This document shows, piece after piece, positions 62,352 through 64,000 of a stretch of DNA of 64,000 nt. The stretch is taken from assembly GCA_016801885.1 (NCBI GenBank), contig CM028884.1, forward strand, positions 29,721,577 through 29,785,576. The letters are read 5' to 3'. A program made the translations under genes and the position numbers. The stretch comes from Toxotes chatareus (lineage: Eukaryota; Chordata; Actinopteri; Toxotidae). Position 1 is the first letter of the stretch. Each line of letters begins with the position of its first letter. The notes under the pieces are model-generated. The model ran no database searches. It was not told the DNA's origin and was given only the letters and a program-made list of their open reading frames with translations.

Positions 62352-64000
62352 TCAGCAGCACTTTTAAATCAGATCTGCTGATGCTGCTGTCAAGATGTCA
62401 GACGAACTGTCTGATGGTTTATAGTGTATGCAAAATTATGGCACGTATCTGCTAAGCTGGTAGGGGGTATTTTGGAGTCCATCACAAGATTATGGTAGAA
62501 ACAGCGTGCCACAGTCCATCCCCAGAATTCACCGTCTGCCACTGCAGTAGGTCCCAAAGCACCAAGCTGCCAGCCTGTTTCTACGCATGCATGATGATGG
62601 GTGACACTGAAAGCCAAAGGCCCTGTCGCACCATTACAGCCACTGTCTGGGAGATCACACGAAGTTAAGTTGTGAGCCCACAAAACCAACACTTGAATGT
62701 CAGTGTGTATAAACTCGGCCAAACAAAAGAGGGTTTTCAAAAAGTCTACGCTGCCTTCTTCAGAGTGAATGCTGAAATGTCTGTGCATGTGTTTTTTTTT
62801 TTGTTTGTTTGTTTTTTTTAACCTGTTAGGTTTTGGTAAAGAGTTCATAAAATAAAATATTGAAAAGTAAACTAGACTTAGATATTCTCTCCTCGGTTTC
62901 CATGTATTTCAGTGTGAGACTGTTGCTTTAAAAAAATGTATGAACGAGTCCTACACTGGACTGTTAGCTGTTACATGCTATCCATGAAAATACATAGTGC
63001 CAGTATTCAAAGTCCAGTTCCATGTGTGGCAATCAGTGCTTAAACAACATTTTCCGTTAACGCTTCACATTTTGTGATTCCATGGTGTTTTGCAGCCCCT
63101 GTCCCTCTCTCCTCCAATATCCCACTTAGAACAACATGGTAGCCTGCAGCTACTGTGGTACAAGTAAAAAAGCTGACAAGCCTTCACATTACATTTACTG
63201 CCAAGATTTTCATAGCTGTTCCTGGTCCTTTGTACCCACAGCTACATCCTCAACACCACCAGGGAAGCACTGGCCCTGCAGTCCCAGTCTAATTTTGTGA
63301 AGTGCATGAAGCACCCAGTGCCGCCATGTCTCCCAATTTTTCCACCAATAGACTGGTGTGATATCCCATTTTGGCACGACACCTCTGACACACCGTGTTG
63401 CTCCCTGCCGTGAAATCTGTTTGTCTGCCGGGTTTATCGGCCAAGAATGTCCCACCGTGCAAACACATGTGTCACATCCCTTCCCCCTACATTCTCTCCT
63501 GTGGCTTGGGGTCCCCAATTCCCCTTGCAAGATCATTTGCATTTCATTACCCAGTGTAAAACAAACAGTGTGTATGGTGTACAAGTCTAATTTCTGTGTC
63601 CAAAAGCGTCATGTCTAAGAACAAAACTGGATACTGGTGTGTGTACAGGAGTCTCTACCTGTGTCAATGAGGGTTAAGACACCTGCTGTGCAATTGATTA
63701 CAATGTCCAACAGCAGCTCAGCAGGGTGTAATCAGGATGTCGGAGAATGGGTGTGCTGGTGGTCTTTCCTCACTTCAGCTGAGACTCCATCTCCATTTCA
63801 AAATCTGCCTTTTACCTGGGTGTGTTCTTTGTCTTTCCACAGCTTGAATACTCTCTTTGAAAACTGTCTGTCCGACTGAGAGGCAGCATTATGCATAAAA
63901 AAAAAAAACAGACACGCAGGCATTCAGACATAAAAAATATGTGTGCTGAATTCAAAACACGGGCAGACACAGACATAGCCATGCACACCCCATACAATGA

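Larger units (their letters stand above)
1..64000 (-). other. neo1: neogenin gene, internal part (exons 2-5 and introns)
   Basis: The whole window appears to lie inside one minus-strand gene. Four exons at 40442-40765, 14854-15129, 13798-13948 and 2631-2767 splice into one open frame, with phases 1-1, 1-1, 1-2 and 2-1. They encode three consecutive immunoglobulin domains that match neogenin more closely than DCC, for example the Ig1 string VVHSKHNKPDEG and the Ig3 end TIEAQAQLTVQ. Neogenin is a single-pass receptor for netrins and repulsive guidance molecules, acting in axon guidance, cell adhesion and BMP signalling. The first exon (signal peptide) and everything after Ig3 are outside the window, so neither gene end is seen. 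Teleosts usually have neo1a and neo1b; I cannot tell which this is. Identification rests on remembered vertebrate neogenin sequence. Confidence 0.9.
40766..64000 (-). other. neo1 intron 1 (partial, at least 23.2 kb)
   Basis: This is the intron upstream of the Ig1 exon; I could not find the signal-peptide exon in it. It holds paired palindromes (43840-43919), a decayed Tc1 transposon (about 49.9-50.8 kb), a hairpin (54232-54267), A/T homopolymers and an AAAT microsatellite. Several TAATTA-rich blocks resemble conserved enhancers. It could include unseen 5' untranslated sequence if transcription starts inside the window. Confidence 0.65.

Noticed and set aside
62390..62848. Minus-strand open frame of 152 codons
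   Set aside because: No domain resemblance; its start lies in T-rich simple sequence. It could be chance in an intron.
1..64000. Prokaryotic or phage systems (CRISPR, toxin-antitoxin, operons)
   Set aside because: No coding density, ribosome-binding sites or repeat-spacer arrays; the sequence is clearly vertebrate intronic.

Overview
The window looks like intronic DNA from a ray-finned (teleost) fish. It is AT-rich, has no dense prokaryote-style gene layout, and carries many short tandem repeats. It also holds decayed transposable elements of kinds common in fish: an L2-type LINE, a Tc1-type transposon, a hAT-type MITE and a RTE-type LINE tail. The only protein-coding gene I can support is neogenin (neo1), a netrin/RGM receptor of the DCC family, read on the minus strand. 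Whether it is the neo1a or neo1b paralogue cannot be decided here.

Four internal coding exons are visible, with clean splice sites and mutually compatible phases. In transcript order they are Ig1 (40442-40765), Ig2 (14854-15129), the first half of Ig3 (13798-13948) and the second half of Ig3 (2631-2767). Together they total 888 bp, or 296 codons with no internal stop. The signal-peptide exon is not recognisable and presumably lies beyond 64000. The exons for Ig4, the fibronectin-III repeats and the membrane and cytoplasmic parts lie beyond position 1. The visible protein is the start of the ectodomain.

All the rest is intron. Intron 1 (at least 23 kb, 40766-64000) holds a decayed Tc1 transposon near 50 kb, paired palindromes near 43.9 kb, a hairpin near 54.2 kb and homeodomain-motif-rich blocks that look like candidate enhancers. 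Intron 2 (25.3 kb, 15130-40441) holds a hAT MITE, an L2 LINE fragment, two copies of one dispersed repeat family, a RTE-like tail, a polypurine tract and a long perfect hairpin. Intron 3 is 905 bp. Intron 4 (11.0 kb, 2768-13797) holds a 456-bp GC-rich block with solo-LTR-like ends and a repeat bounded by ACCTCCGCCAAGG. Intron 5 is present only in part.

I saw no CRISPR array, defence island, operon, rRNA, convincing tRNA or second protein gene. The most unusual features are the candidate solo LTR, the tandemly duplicated palindrome near 43.9 kb, the hAT MITE with its target-site duplication, and a recurring X-box (RFX-like) motif across the introns. Family names for repeats come from remembered consensus patterns and were not searched against a database.
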